A DNA stretch of 64,000 bases from Candidatus Ruthia endofausta (GCF_013342985.1 NZ_CP054490.1:806001-870000), one strand, 5' to 3'; shown: positions 9,371-18,939, counted from the first letter of the stretch. The notes: generated by a model not told the origin, from the sequence alone. Numbers and translations are program-made.

Positions 9371-10447
9371 TTAAACCAATACTTTACCATTACGCACGAA
9401 TGGTGGTTTGACTATTTTAGCGCAAACTTTCTTTTTTCGTATCTCAATTTCACACTTGCCAGTACTACCCTTAGGTACACTTGCCAGTGCAATTGCCTTG
9501 CCCATAGTGGGTGAAAATGTGCCTGAAGTAACTTCACCTTCACTCAGGCTGGTGATTACTTTTTGATGATCTCGAATTACACCTTTGCCTTCTAAAACTA
9601 ATCCAACAATAGTCCTTTCAACGCCTTTTTCTTTTAATGCTTCTAATGCATCACGACCTATAAATGCACGATTTTCATTGACCAGATCAACCGTCCAAGT
9701 GAGTGCCGCTTCAAGTGGTGAAACCTCATCACTCATCTCTGAACCATATAAACTCATACCTGCTTCTAGGCGCAAAGTGTCACGCGCGCCTAAACCACAA
9801 GGCTTAACGCCAGCCTCAAATAACATTTGCCAAGTAAATTTGGCCGAACTTGAAGGCAGCATAATCTCAAACCCATCTTCACCTGTATAGCCTGTACGTG
9901 CAATGAATAACCCGCCTAAACTAGCCGCATTAAATGGCTTTAACTCACCACAAACCTCTTCAAGGCCTGGCATGGCTGTAAATACTTTTGCCCTTGCATT
10001 TGGACCTTGTACAGCAATCATTGCTAAATCAGACATCCGCTCAACCGATACATCAAAATCATTTACTTGGACCTTAATCCAGAGCATATCCTTTTCAGCA
10101 GTACCCGCATTAATTACCATGCGATAATATTCGTCATTTTGGTAATAAACAATCAAATCATCCACCACTCCACCTGATTTATTTAGCATGCAACTATATA
10201 ACGCCTTGCCTTGTGTTTTCAGCTTATCAACATCATTAGCAATCAAAACTTGCAAAAATGCTTTTGCTTCAGCACCTTTAAAATCAACCACACTCATGTG
10301 CGAAACATCAAACATACCTGCATCACGGCGCACTTGATGATGCTCCTCAATTTGAGAGCCATAATTAAGCGGCATTTCCCAACCTCCAAAATCAACCATC
10401 TTCCCTTGCGACTCTATGTGTGTTTGATACAAAGGCGTTTGTTTCAT
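9371..10447 (-). CDS. gcvT: Aminomethyltransferase (glycine cleavage T protein)
   Basis: Transfers the one-carbon unit from the lipoyl-bound aminomethyl group to tetrahydrofolate, releasing ammonia. Visible are the N-terminal [21 protein letters not shown], the folate-binding region around DVSHM, the [11 protein letters not shown] motif near residue 195, and the C-terminal GCV_T barrel with [12 protein letters not shown]. Length 358 is normal. The upstream gene yciB ends only 6 bases before it, so no leader is available for a glycine riboswitch. Confidence 0.96.
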   Translation of the reverse strand: MKQTPLYQTHIESQGKMVDFGGWEMPLNYGSQIEEHHQVRRDAGMFDVSHMSVVDFKGAEAKAFLQVLIANDVDKLKTQGKALYSCMLNKSGGVVDDLIVYYQNDEYYRMVINAGTAEKDMLWIKVQVNDFDVSVERMSDLAMIAVQGPNARAKVFTAMPGLEEVCGELKPFNAASLGGLFIARTGYTGEDGFEIMLPSSSAKFTWQMLFEAGVKPCGLGARDTLRLEAGMSLYGSEMSDEVSPLEAALTWTVDLVNENRAFIGRDALEALKEKGVERTIVGLVLEGKGVIRDHQKVITSLSEGEVTSGTFSPTMGKAIALASVPKGSTGKCEIEIRKKKVCAKIVKPPFVRNGKVLV

Positions 10448-10453
10448 TATTTT

Positions 10454-11101
10454 TTATCCTTTTTTAATGTATTTATTGATAAAAATTATCGTGATAACAA
10501 TCAATATAAATGTTAGCCCTATGGTGCCAAATAGCTTGAAATTAACCCAAGATTCCTCAGTCTGCTGGGCAATAATACAAAGTTGCTCCATTGTTGTATT
10601 TGCACAATCTAGCTCTGTCAATTCAATTTTAGAATCAAGTTCAGTAGCGGTAAATAACTTCTCTCTAGCACCCAAAGCAAGATTAACATAATAAGCATTA
10701 ACAATAGAAATGCCTGTAAAACCAAGCCCCCACAACCAACTAAGTTGATGCCACACATTTTCTGACAATTCTAATTCTTTACCCAACATCCTTTGCAATA
10801 AAGTTTTCTTGCCAATCCACATACTCAACACTAGCGCAAAAGCAAACACCACATACAACACACTAACTTTCCACATTAAAAATGCAGGATTTCTAAGGGC
10901 AAGTGTTGCACCACCTAAAATCACCAATAAACCAAATGTTATTAAATGGATGTTTTCAAACTTGTCCGTTCGGTAACGTGCAATCATCATCTGCAAAAAA
11001 GTTGCACCAATCATGGCATAAATTGCCATGTATAAACCCATCGTCTTATAAATAACAAAAAATAGGACAATAGGAAAAAAATCAAGTAAAAATTTCATCA
11101 C
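10454..11101 (-). CDS. yciB: YciB, inner-membrane spanning protein
   Basis: YciB (also called intracellular septation protein A) is a polytopic inner-membrane protein linked to cell-envelope synthesis and division. The start (MKFLLDFFPIVLFF) and the RNPAFLMWKVSVLY and NAYYVNLALG segments are diagnostic. I count five to six hydrophobic segments. A loop of about 30 residues rich in Glu, Asp and Thr (roughly residues 148-178) is an insertion relative to E. coli YciB. Two ATGs in tandem begin the frame. It sits directly upstream of gcvT and one base after the small PP0621-like gene. Confidence 0.88.
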   Translation of the reverse strand: MMKFLLDFFPIVLFFVIYKTMGLYMAIYAMIGATFLQMMIARYRTDKFENIHLITFGLLVILGGATLALRNPAFLMWKVSVLYVVFAFALVLSMWIGKKTLLQRMLGKELELSENVWHQLSWLWGLGFTGISIVNAYYVNLALGAREKLFTATELDSKIELTELDCANTTMEQLCIIAQQTEESWVNFKLFGTIGLTFILIVITIIFINKYIKKG

Positions 11102-11311
11102 TTATTCCAAATGCTCTTTTGAGCAATACACCTTATTATTTTGAATGATTGCCTCATTTTCAGGAACATGAACCTTGCAAACACTACAAGCGAGCATTTT
11201 ATTAACCGATGATTCTTGGTCAAGATGATTAGCTGGTTTTTTAATTTTTTTTAAAAGCCAAAAGCCTGTCCACACAAGTAAAACAATAATAATTAACTTA
11301 ACAATCCCCAT
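11102..11311 (-). CDS. PP0621-family small membrane-anchored zinc-ribbon protein
   Basis: A 69-residue protein with one N-terminal membrane helix (MGIVKLIIIVLLVWTGFWLL), a basic linker, and a C-terminal CSVCKVHVPENEA...YCSKEH segment whose three Cys and one His could bind zinc. This layout is that of the uncharacterised PP0621 family, often found near the cell-envelope gene yciB or mltB. I chose the ATG at 11311, which has AGGA 9 bases upstream, over an in-frame codon at 11329. Function unknown. Confidence 0.75.
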   Translation of the reverse strand: MGIVKLIIIVLLVWTGFWLLKKIKKPANHLDQESSVNKMLACSVCKVHVPENEAIIQNNKVYCSKEHLE

Positions 11312-11357
11312 ACAATTCAATCCTGACAATAAAGTGAAATTTTACCAATGCTTAGTA

Positions 11358-11363
11358 TATAAT
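11358..11363 (+). promoter_or_regulatory. -10 element for tRNA-Leu
   Basis: A perfect TATAAT lies 34 bases before the tRNA 5' end. A weak GTGAAA 18 bases upstream could be the -35 element. Confidence 0.4.
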
Positions 11364-11397
11364 TGCCTATTTTTATGTGTCGATAAATTCACAAACT

Positions 11398-11484
11398 GCC
11401 CGGGTGGTGAAATTGGTAGACACACAGGACTTAAAATCCTGCGGCTTCACGGCTGTGCCGGTTCGATTCCGGCCCCGGGCACCA
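11398..11484 (+). tRNA. tRNA-Leu (anticodon UAA)
   Basis: An 87-base class II tRNA. The acceptor arms GCCCGGG (11398-11404) and CCCGGGC pair perfectly, the 3' CCA is encoded (11482-11484), the D-arm holds GGTAGACAC, the anticodon stem CAGGA/TCCTG encloses the loop CTTAAAA giving anticodon TAA, a long variable arm follows, and the T-arm holds GTTCGATTC. It reads UUA/UUG codons, which are abundant in this AT-rich sequence. Confidence 0.97.
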
Positions 11485-11531
11485 CTCTTAAATTCGCCTC
11501 TTATTGCAATTTAAAATAATTACACAACTGC

Positions 11532-11557
11532 CTTTCAATATCTTCTTTCAATATCTT
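11532..11557. repeat. Tandem 13-bp direct repeat
   Basis: Two perfect adjacent copies of CTTTCAATATCTT (11532-11544 and 11545-11557) lie between the tRNA and ridA. Probably replication slippage; no function evident. Confidence 0.7.
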
Positions 11558-11679
11558 ACTGATTAGATTGATCATATAAATTAGAATCTCATAAACCTCG
11601 GTATTTATCAAAAAAGTCCGCCTTAATCCATCAAAGATTTCGTATAATTAATATATTTTCTAACTTAGGCACTTTAATC

Positions 11680-12087
11680 ATGCAAAAACATATTATTTCA
11701 ACTAGTAAAGCCCCTAAAGCAATTGGCACTTACTCTCAAGCAGTGTGCATTACTGGTGGCTCTAGCGTTTATTTATCCGGCCAAATCCCCCTAATACCAG
11801 AAACAATGGAAATAATCAGTGGCGGTATTAACGAACAAATTAATCAAGTTTTTAAAAATCTAATGGCTGTTTGTCAAAAATCTAATGGCAACTTAAAAGA
11901 TATTGTTAAGCTTAATATCTATCTCACTGACCTTAACAATTTCCCAAAAGTTAATGAAGTTATGTCCACCTATTTTGATGAGTCCTATCCTGCACGTGCA
12001 GTAGTTGGTGTTAGTGAACTGCCCAAAGGCTCAATGGTGGAAATGGATGGAATTATGATAATAGAACCCTGCGATTATACCTACTAA
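11680..12087 (+). CDS. ridA: RidA-family enamine/imine deaminase
   Basis: RidA hydrolyses reactive 2-aminoacrylate and related enamines released by PLP enzymes, protecting the cell. The 135-residue protein carries the GTYSQAV start, LSGQIPL, and the invariant Arg106 in YPARAVVGV that holds the substrate carboxylate; the C-terminal segment GSMVEMDGIMI matches. A TATAAT at 11643-11648 precedes the ATG. It lies upstream of recG on the same strand, 77 bases apart. In gammaproteobacteria ridA often lies by spoT and recG. Confidence 0.9.
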   Translation: MQKHIISTSKAPKAIGTYSQAVCITGGSSVYLSGQIPLIPETMEIISGGINEQINQVFKNLMAVCQKSNGNLKDIVKLNIYLTDLNNFPKVNEVMSTYFDESYPARAVVGVSELPKGSMVEMDGIMIIEPCDYTY

Positions 12088-12164
12088 ATGTTGCATAAAA
12101 TACAATCTCTTCAAATAACTTAATGCAATCTTAATGGTTTGTTTAGATAAAACTTCTCCCATCT

Positions 12165-14231
12165 ATGTATCAATTATCTGACCCAATCATTGCATTAAAT
12201 GGCCTAGGTCCAAAAACACAACAAAAACTAAATGCCATTGGTGTTTTTAATTTGGAACATTTACTGTTTCACCTGCCAATACGTTATCAAGATAAGACCA
12301 AACTAATTAAACTAAATCAAGCTCGAGTGGGCGATGAAGTGTTAGTTCAACTGAATATCGAGCGTATCGAAGAAACATCAACCCGTCAACGACAATTATT
12401 ATGCTACTTGTCTGATTCTAATCATCAAAATTTATTGCTTAGATTTTTTCATTTTAATCAATACCAAAAACAAAACTTTATTCGTGGCGATATTGTTCAA
12501 TGTTTTGGTGAGGTAAAGATTAGCAGAAATGGTTTAGAAATGCACCATCCTGAATATCGATTAATTTCCAAAGGTCAGGATAATTTACTAGAAAAAACAC
12601 TCAGCCCCATCTATCCATTAACTGCCAATATTCACCAAGCACAAATGAAAAGATGGATTGATATTGCATTAAAAACTTTGCAACAATCAGACTTGTCTGA
12701 TAATTTTAAAAACCTAGCAAACAATTCTATACCCACCCTTAAGCAGGCTTTGAATACGCTACATCACCCTAAAGTTGATGATAATATTGAACAAATCTCT
12801 AATTTTAAACACCCTTCACAGCAGCGTCTGATTATTGAAGAATTATGTGCACAACGACTTAGTTTGCTCCAACTCAAAGATAAGCGTAAATCCAAAAAAT
12901 CCAATACATTTAAAATTAAAAGCACTTTAACCAAAAAAGTATTAAACGTCTTAGGATTTCAACTAACAAAGGTACAACAGCGTAGCATTGATGACATTAA
13001 TTCAGACCTTGCATCGAATCATCCAATGCTTAGACTATTGCAAGGCGACGTAGGCTCAGGAAAGACCATTGTGGCTGTATTTGCTTGTTTGCAGGCAATC
13101 GAAAATGGCTTCCAAGCAACCATTATGGCGCCCACTGAAATACTCGCTGCACAGCATTTACAAGAATTCTTAAATTATCTAACCCCTTTAGGTGTTGACA
13201 TTGCGTTTTTAACTGGCTCACAGAGCGCAACACAAAAAACCAAACAACTTGAAAAAATCAACTCAGGCAAAGCACAAATTATTATTGGCACTCATGCACT
13301 ATTTCAAACCCAAGTTGTTTTTAATAAATTGGGTTTGGTGATTATTGACGAACAGCACAAATTCGGCGTACATCAGCGTTTATCTCTTGTGCAAAAAGCA
13401 CATAGCATCCCCCATCAACTGGTCATGACTGCCACCCCTATTCCAAGATCATTAACCATGAGTGCCTACGCAGATTTAGATTGTTCAGTGATTGATGAAT
13501 TACCCCCTGATAGAAAACCTACTAAAACTATTGCACTTGGCAATGATAAAAAAGACAAAGTGATTAAAAAAATCAAACAAGTTTGTAGTACTGGTAATCA
13601 AGTGTATTGGGTATGTACACTGATTGAAGAATCTGAAGCACTCCGTGCTGAATCTGTCACCAATACCTGCCATTATCTACAGGAAAATTTAGAAGAATTA
13701 ACCGTGGTATTGATTCATGGAAAGATACACAAAGATGAGAAATCTGCCATTATGGCACAATTTTTCAAAGGTGAGATTGATGTTTTAGTTACCACCACAG
13801 TCATTGAAGTGGGTGTTAATGTCACCAATGCATCACTCATGGTCATTGAAAATTCTGAAAGGCTAGGACTTGCACAATTACACCAATTACGTGGCCGTGT
13901 AGGGCGAGGTATTGATGCTAGTATATGTATTTTAATGTATCAGGCACCACTCAGTCACAGTGCATTTGCACGACTTGATATCTTAAGGCAAACAAATGAC
14001 GGCTTTAAAATTGCACAAAAAGACTTAGAACTTCGTGGCCCTGGCGAGATTTTAGGCACGCAGCAAACAGGCATCGCCAATATGAAAATTGCCAATATTG
14101 TGCGTGATAAGTATTTACTCAAACAAGTACATTTTTACTCAGAGCAATTCTTAAAATTAGGCAAAGACAAGCAACAAGCACTTATTACTCGTTGGACTAC
14201 TGATGATAAAAACCAATATGGCAATACTTAA
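12165..14231 (+). CDS. recG: ATP-dependent DNA helicase RecG
   Basis: RecG remodels stalled replication forks and branch-migrates Holliday junctions. Domains in order: a wedge/OB domain (residues about 1-250) beginning LNGLGPKTQQKLNAIGV; helicase domain 1 with Walker A GDVGSGKT near residue 293 and DEQHKFGVHQR near 394; helicase domain 2 with VIEVGVNV and QLRGRVGRG; and the RecG C-terminal motif around DLELRGPGEILGTQQTG. Full length at 688 residues. Confidence 0.97.
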   Translation: MYQLSDPIIALNGLGPKTQQKLNAIGVFNLEHLLFHLPIRYQDKTKLIKLNQARVGDEVLVQLNIERIEETSTRQRQLLCYLSDSNHQNLLLRFFHFNQYQKQNFIRGDIVQCFGEVKISRNGLEMHHPEYRLISKGQDNLLEKTLSPIYPLTANIHQAQMKRWIDIALKTLQQSDLSDNFKNLANNSIPTLKQALNTLHHPKVDDNIEQISNFKHPSQQRLIIEELCAQRLSLLQLKDKRKSKKSNTFKIKSTLTKKVLNVLGFQLTKVQQRSIDDINSDLASNHPMLRLLQGDVGSGKTIVAVFACLQAIENGFQATIMAPTEILAAQHLQEFLNYLTPLGVDIAFLTGSQSATQKTKQLEKINSGKAQIIIGTHALFQTQVVFNKLGLVIIDEQHKFGVHQRLSLVQKAHSIPHQLVMTATPIPRSLTMSAYADLDCSVIDELPPDRKPTKTIALGNDKKDKVIKKIKQVCSTGNQVYWVCTLIEESEALRAESVTNTCHYLQENLEELTVVLIHGKIHKDEKSAIMAQFFKGEIDVLVTTTVIEVGVNVTNASLMVIENSERLGLAQLHQLRGRVGRGIDASICILMYQAPLSHSAFARLDILRQTNDGFKIAQKDLELRGPGEILGTQQTGIANMKIANIVRDKYLLKQVHFYSEQFLKLGKDKQQALITRWTTDDKNQYGNT

Positions 14232-14264
14232 AAGCATTTGATTGACGTAAAATGACCCGACTAT

Positions 14265-14738
14265 ATGATTAACACAAAAAACTTGATATGGACAAACTTA
14301 AATCAAGTGAACAATATACCTGATCAAGTTCTTACTTGGCTTGATGACCATCAATCCTTAACCGTTAAATTAAAGCAAAAATTTAATCGTTTTTCAATCA
14401 ATGTTCTATCACAAGCAGAATCTCTTATACATGCTGATGAAACAGGTTTGCTTGATTGGCAAGGTCAATCTATTGTGCGTGAAGTAGAACTTTTAGGAAA
14501 TGGCCAAGTTGTTGTATTTGCCAGATCAATCATTCCCATCACTAACGACACACAAAACTTATTAAAAATTGGCAGTAGGCCTCTAGGTGAGGTGTTGTTT
14601 AATGATAAAAATATTAAACGTAGTCAACTACAAATCACCCACACACATGACGCTTGGGGTAGGCGGTCTATTTTTACCATTGGCTCAACTCAAGTACTGG
14701 TAAGTGAATTTTTTATAAAAAATTTATATGCCTTATAA
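14265..14738 (+). CDS. ubiC: Chorismate lyase UbiC
   Basis: Cleaves chorismate to 4-hydroxybenzoate and pyruvate, the first committed step of ubiquinone synthesis. The 157-residue protein has the family's key segments: VREVELLGNGQVVVFARS with the active-site Arg, IGSRPLGEVLF, WGRRSIF, and the terminal VSEFFI that contributes the catalytic Glu. ubiA, its usual partner, is not adjacent here. It sits 33 bases downstream of recG. The ubiquinone hydroxylase at 56976 belongs to the same pathway. Confidence 0.9.
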   Translation: MINTKNLIWTNLNQVNNIPDQVLTWLDDHQSLTVKLKQKFNRFSINVLSQAESLIHADETGLLDWQGQSIVREVELLGNGQVVVFARSIIPITNDTQNLLKIGSRPLGEVLFNDKNIKRSQLQITHTHDAWGRRSIFTIGSTQVLVSEFFIKNLYAL

Positions 14739-14774
14739 ATCTTATAAAAATAAGCAAATTAGTCAGCCTAACTA

Positions 14775-15488
14775 ATGCACGATACTATCTTCACTAAAGA
14801 AAATAACTTAGTTGATTTCACTTTTGATGCACAAGTGGCCGATGTATTTGATGACATGGTTAAACGCTCAGTACCAGGTTATCAATCCATGATTGAGATG
14901 ATTAGTTTAAGTATTAAAACTTATGGTCAGGACAATACTAATTATTATGACCTTGGTGCTTCAACAGGTACCACTTCCATTGCGTTAGGCATCAATAACC
15001 CACACTCAAATAATCAAATTATTGCCCTTGATAATTCACCAGACATGGTTAAAAAATGTCAGCAAAATTTAACAGGTAAAATTGATAATATTGACGTGGT
15101 TTGTGGCGATATCCTTGATATAAAATTTGAGAATGCATCTATTATTGTGCTTAATCTCACCTTGCAGTTTATTACACCAAGCAATAGACAGACTTTAATT
15201 AACAAGATTTACAAGGGTCTAAATACGAATGGCGCGCTTATTGTCTCTGAAAAAATTCATTTTGATAATAAGAAAAAACAAAAACAGATAACTAAGTTAC
15301 ACTTAGATTTTAAACGCGCCAATGGTTATAGCGAACTTGAGATTGCAAATAAACGTCAATCGATTGAAAATGTGCTAATAACGGACAGCAAACAAACCCA
15401 CTTTAAGCGATTTAACACAGCAGGCTTTAAGAACAGTATTTGTCATTTTCAGTGTCTTAACTTTGCCTCCTTTTTAGCGGTAAAATAA
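14775..15488 (+). CDS. cmoA: Carboxy-S-adenosyl-L-methionine synthase CmoA
   Basis: Makes carboxy-SAM from SAM and prephenate, the cofactor used by CmoB to modify uridine 34 of several tRNAs. The motifs [16 protein letters not shown], the SAM-binding [15 protein letters not shown] and [16 protein letters not shown] match CmoA specifically. The common glycine-rich motif DLGCSLG reads DLGASTG here. 237 residues, normal. cmoB usually follows cmoA but is not next door; the amidotransferase gene follows after 8 bases. Confidence 0.92.
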   Translation: MHDTIFTKENNLVDFTFDAQVADVFDDMVKRSVPGYQSMIEMISLSIKTYGQDNTNYYDLGASTGTTSIALGINNPHSNNQIIALDNSPDMVKKCQQNLTGKIDNIDVVCGDILDIKFENASIIVLNLTLQFITPSNRQTLINKIYKGLNTNGALIVSEKIHFDNKKKQKQITKLHLDFKRANGYSELEIANKRQSIENVLITDSKQTHFKRFNTAGFKNSICHFQCLNFASFLAVK

Positions 15489-15496
15489 CGCACAGT

Positions 15497-16084
15497 ATGT
15501 TACTGATGATTGACAATTACGACTCATTTACCTATAACTTGGTGCAATATTTTGGCAAGTTGGGGCAAACCGTTGAAGTATATCGTAACGATGAAATTAC
15601 AATAGAAGGCATTGGAAAACTTGCACCTGAATTTTTAGTCATTTCACCAGGTCCTTGTACACCAAACGAGGCAGGAATTTCAATTGAGGCTATTAAGCAT
15701 TTTTCTAAGAAAATGCCAATTTTAGGAATTTGCTTAGGGTTTCAGGTTATGGTTCAGGCTTTTGGTGGGTATATTATTGGTGCAAAAAAAATTATGCACG
15801 GCAAAGTGTCCAGCATTCATCACACCAAGAAAGGTATATTTACAAACCTTAAAAATCCACTCAATGCAACACGCTATCACTCGTTGGTAGCACAGCAATC
15901 AACCCTACCAAACTGCTTTGAGATTACCTCATGGACTCAGAACAGTAAAGGGGAGATAGACGAAATCATGGGCATTAGACACAAAGAACTTGCCATTGAA
16001 GGCGTGCAATTTCACCCAGAATCAATTTTGACTGAACAAGGTCATGAAATGTTGGACAATTTTTTAACAGGGAAAACTTTATAG
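15497..16084 (+). CDS. Anthranilate/4-amino-4-deoxychorismate synthase glutaminase (TrpG/PabA)
   Basis: Class I glutamine amidotransferase subunit that supplies ammonia to TrpE or PabB. It begins with the hallmark [19 protein letters not shown]. The nucleophile is Cys79 in GICLGF, and the His/Glu pair is in VQFHPES. Most members read GHQ after the Cys motif; here it is GFQ. In organisms with one copy the subunit often serves both tryptophan and folate synthesis. trpD and trpC, the usual neighbours of trpG, are not here, so which synthase it serves is open. Confidence 0.88.
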   Translation: MLLMIDNYDSFTYNLVQYFGKLGQTVEVYRNDEITIEGIGKLAPEFLVISPGPCTPNEAGISIEAIKHFSKKMPILGICLGFQVMVQAFGGYIIGAKKIMHGKVSSIHHTKKGIFTNLKNPLNATRYHSLVAQQSTLPNCFEITSWTQNSKGEIDEIMGIRHKELAIEGVQFHPESILTEQGHEMLDNFLTGKTL

Positions 16085-16087
16085 ATC

Positions 16088-16507
16088 ATGGAAATACTTG
16101 GATTTTTATTTGCTGATGAACAAATGTTTACAACCATTACACTCATATTATTAATTGCTTTGCTTGTTGGTAATATTGTTTTTGATAAATTAAAAAAATA
16201 TGAAGATATTGATACCAATGGAGCAGTCACACTCATGGATAGTAGCGACCTTATCCTGTTAGATGTTAGGGAAGAGAAGGAGAGAAAGACGGGGTATATT
16301 GATGATGATATTCATATTCCACTTGCTAGTGTAAAGGGTAAATTGTCTTCATTGGATAAACGTAAAAAAATACTAGTATATTGTCGTAATGGCTCTCGTT
16401 CAGCACATATTGCTGGATTATTAACACGCAATGAGTTTGAAAATGTATATAGTTTAAAAGGTGGTTTTCAGGCATGGAAAAAAGCTAAACTACCCATTAA
16501 AACTTAA
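16088..16507 (+). CDS. Membrane-anchored rhodanese-like protein (YibN-type)
   Basis: A 139-residue protein with one N-terminal membrane helix (residues about 14-33) followed by a single rhodanese domain. The active-site loop is CRNGSRS with Cys99, preceded by LLDVREEKE and followed by LKGGFQAWK. It should carry persulfide sulfur on the cysteine at the membrane surface; substrate unknown. The E. coli order yibN-grxC-secB-gpsA is kept here except that secB is missing. It starts 3 bases after the preceding stop. Confidence 0.88.
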   Translation: MEILGFLFADEQMFTTITLILLIALLVGNIVFDKLKKYEDIDTNGAVTLMDSSDLILLDVREEKERKTGYIDDDIHIPLASVKGKLSSLDKRKKILVYCRNGSRSAHIAGLLTRNEFENVYSLKGGFQAWKKAKLPIKT

Positions 16508-16513
16508 TTAGTT

Positions 16514-16768
16514 ATGAAAAAAAAAATTATTTATTGCTCAGATTCTTGTCCTTTTTGCCAAAGAGCTTATCAATTGTTTGAAAAAAGAGGCATTCCTTTC
16601 AAAAAATACCACGTTAAAAGCCAAAATGATTGGAATAAAGTCAAGGAAAAGATAGGTAGAGAAACCGTACCACAAGTATTTATTAACGGCTTTTATATAG
16701 GTGGATTTAATGGTTTATCAGCTGCGGATCAATCTGAGAAGTTAGATGAAATTCTAAATCAGCCATGA
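16514..16768 (+). CDS. grxC: Glutaredoxin 3
   Basis: Small cytosolic thiol-disulfide oxidoreductase that uses glutathione to reduce protein disulfides and mixed disulfides. The 84-residue protein has the dithiol active site CPFC (Cys12, Cys15), the cis-proline loop ETVPQVFI and the glutathione-binding GGFNGL segment. It lies 6 bases after the rhodanese gene and overlaps gpsA by 4 bases. An A-homopolymer lies right at the start (MKKKI). Confidence 0.94.
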   Translation: MKKKIIYCSDSCPFCQRAYQLFEKRGIPFKKYHVKSQNDWNKVKEKIGRETVPQVFINGFYIGGFNGLSAADQSEKLDEILNQP

Positions 16769-17742
16769 GCAAAAGCCTCAGCATTATTGGTGCTGGCGCT
16801 TGGGGAAGTGCTTTAGCCATTGCCCTTTATGATAATTTTGACACAATTTATCTACATGCCCACACTCAAGACGAAGTCAAAACACTAAAGCCAAAACATC
16901 CAGTATTGTCTACGTGCTATCCTCACAATATAAAAATTACTTGTGATTTTTCTAAATTACAAGACTCTAAAAACATATTGATTGTTACACCTAGTTATGC
17001 GTTTTCTGAAGTATTAGAAAAAATCAAACCACTCATTAACGATACCCATCAGATTGCTTGGGGCACTAAAGGTTTTGACACCACCAAAAAATGTTTTTTA
17101 TATGAAAGTTTTGAGCATATATTCCCCAATCGCAATGGTTGTGTTATCTCTGGACCAAGTTTTGCTTTTGAAGTAGCAACGAATAAGCCTACTGCATTAG
17201 TCGTGGCATCTGTTGATAAAAATACCAGAAACCACTTTGCAAAATTAATACAAACAAGTACCCTGCGTGCTTATACCAATGCTGACATTGTTGGTGTAGA
17301 GATTGGCGGGTCAGTTAAAAATATCTTAGCCATCGCTGCGGGTATCGCTGCGGGATTAGGTTATGGTATTAACACCCAAGCAGCATTGATTACTAGAGGC
17401 TTAACAGAAATGTCACGCCTAGGAATAAGCCTTGGTGCAAAAAATTCTACCTTTGTTGGTTTGTCTGGTTTGGGAGATTTAGTACTTACTTGTTCAGATG
17501 ATTTATCTAGAAATAGGAGGTTCGGCAAAGAATTGGCCTTTAATCATAGTATTAAAGATGCGTTGGCTAATGTAGGAAGCACTGTTGAAGGTCTTAATAC
17601 ACTTGAGCTTATTTTATCTATTGCCAATAAAGAGCAAGTGGAAATGCCAATTTGTGAACAAGTTTATCAGGTTACTCAAGGAAAGCTAACACCTACTGAA
17701 GCGGTTAACTATCTAATGTCTAGAGAACAAACTAACGAATGA
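16765..17742 (+). CDS. gpsA: Glycerol-3-phosphate dehydrogenase [NAD(P)+]
   Basis: Reduces dihydroxyacetone phosphate to sn-glycerol 3-phosphate, the backbone for phospholipids and the substrate route to PlsY at 39127. It has the N-terminal dinucleotide-binding GAGAWGSALA, the SGPSFAFEVA motif, and the catalytic Lys in VEIGGSVKNILAIAAGI. Length 325 is standard. It overlaps both grxC upstream and the phosphatase gene downstream by 4 bases. Confidence 0.96.
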   Translation: MSKSLSIIGAGAWGSALAIALYDNFDTIYLHAHTQDEVKTLKPKHPVLSTCYPHNIKITCDFSKLQDSKNILIVTPSYAFSEVLEKIKPLINDTHQIAWGTKGFDTTKKCFLYESFEHIFPNRNGCVISGPSFAFEVATNKPTALVVASVDKNTRNHFAKLIQTSTLRAYTNADIVGVEIGGSVKNILAIAAGIAAGLGYGINTQAALITRGLTEMSRLGISLGAKNSTFVGLSGLGDLVLTCSDDLSRNRRFGKELAFNHSIKDALANVGSTVEGLNTLELILSIANKEQVEMPICEQVYQVTQGKLTPTEAVNYLMSREQTNE

Positions 17743-18266
17743 AACTAGACTTGCTTAGGCATGGAGTGCCTATTGGTGGTCGTATTTATCGTGGTAATCG
17801 AGATGACCCCCTTAGCAAAAAGGGCTGGCAGCAAATGCTTGACTCTATCCAAGGAAAATCATGGGATTATATTGCCAGTTCACCCTTGATACGTTGTGCT
17901 AAGTTTGCTAAGTATTTGTCTAAAAATCAAACTACGCGTTGTGAAATCTTTAATAACTTTAAAGAGCTAGATTTTGGAGATTGGCAGGGAAAAAGTGTTG
18001 ATTCTATTGGTCAGACATTGATTGATAATTTTAAACTAGACCCTGTTAATCATCGACCACTTAATGCAGAAAACCTTTATGCTTTTCAAGCGCGAGTTTT
18101 ATCCTCTTTTAAAGAGATTGAGCTTCATCATACTAATGAATTGGTCTTAATTGTAGCGCACGCTGGCGTTATTCGGGTAATTAAATCCTATTTATTAAAT
18201 CTACCCATTGAAAAAATGTTTACGATAGAAGTCATTTGTGCATCCAGTGAGCACTTTGACTTTTAA
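17739..18266 (+). CDS. Histidine phosphatase family protein
   Basis: Member of the phosphoglycerate-mutase-like superfamily. The phosphohistidine is in the N-terminal LLRHG motif; the Glu in FKELDFGDWQG and the second His in VAHAGVIR complete the active site. Sequence around these motifs resembles alpha-ribazole phosphatase (CobC), but no cobalamin genes are nearby, so the substrate is uncertain. At 175 residues it is at the short end. It overlaps gpsA by 4 bases. Confidence 0.75.
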   Translation: MKLDLLRHGVPIGGRIYRGNRDDPLSKKGWQQMLDSIQGKSWDYIASSPLIRCAKFAKYLSKNQTTRCEIFNNFKELDFGDWQGKSVDSIGQTLIDNFKLDPVNHRPLNAENLYAFQARVLSSFKEIELHHTNELVLIVAHAGVIRVIKSYLLNLPIEKMFTIEVICASSEHFDF

Positions 18267-18939
18267 GGATTTTAATCCTTAGCATAACATTTTTAATCGT
18301 CCCAATTCAAGCAAATGAATTTCGGGGTTTAAAATCATGGATAAATTCTTTTAAAACACCAGACTTTGATCAAATCAAAGATACTAATCAAAGAAAAATT
18401 GCATTTTTAAATTATCCACTGCTTATTATCGAAAAAGAAAATAAAAAAATCAGACTACTAAGAGTGTTGATTAAGAACAATAAACTCAATAAAATACAAA
18501 TTAATAAAGAAATATCGACTGAAAGAAAGCACTGTTGAACGTTATTGATATTATCCCAAGCTCCATGATATTGGCACAAACAGCGATAGAATCAAACTGG
18601 GGACGTTCACGATTTTCTAAACACTGGCATAATTATTTTGGCATTTAGTGTTTCAAGCCTGGTTGTGGTGTTGTACCTAAACAACGCCCTAAGAGTGCTG
18701 CGCATGAAATTTCAATATTTTCTTCAGCATCCAAATCTGTAGAATATTATATACTTAATATTAATCGACACTTTGCCTACACGCTACTTAGAAAAATTAG
18801 GAAATATAAACGTAATAACCACCTACTGCTTATTACCGGCATTGCTTTATCAGAAGGGCTGAGGCTGGGGTACTCTGAAATTGGCTTTGATTATGTTGAA
18901 CAAGTGCAAAGCATTATTAGATACAATGAACTTGAATAG
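18266..18939 (+). pseudogene. Bax-like glucosaminidase pseudogene
   Basis: Remains of a secreted Bax/FlgJ-type peptidoglycan glucosaminidase. One frame (18266 to about 18536) gives a signal-peptide-like SITFLIVPIQANE followed by FDQIKDTNQRKIAF, with no ATG start, and ends at a TGA. A shifted frame continues with LAQTAIESNWGRSRFSKH, NYFGI, a TAG at 18646-18648 where Trp is expected, then CFKPGCGVVPKQRP and HFAYTLLRKIR to 18939. The catalytic Glu context IES is visible. At least one frameshift, one nonsense codon and a lost start make it non-functional. Confidence 0.8.

Noticed and set aside
10448-10453. Possible glycine riboswitch before gcvT
   Set aside because: Only 6 bases separate yciB and gcvT, so no aptamer can fit.
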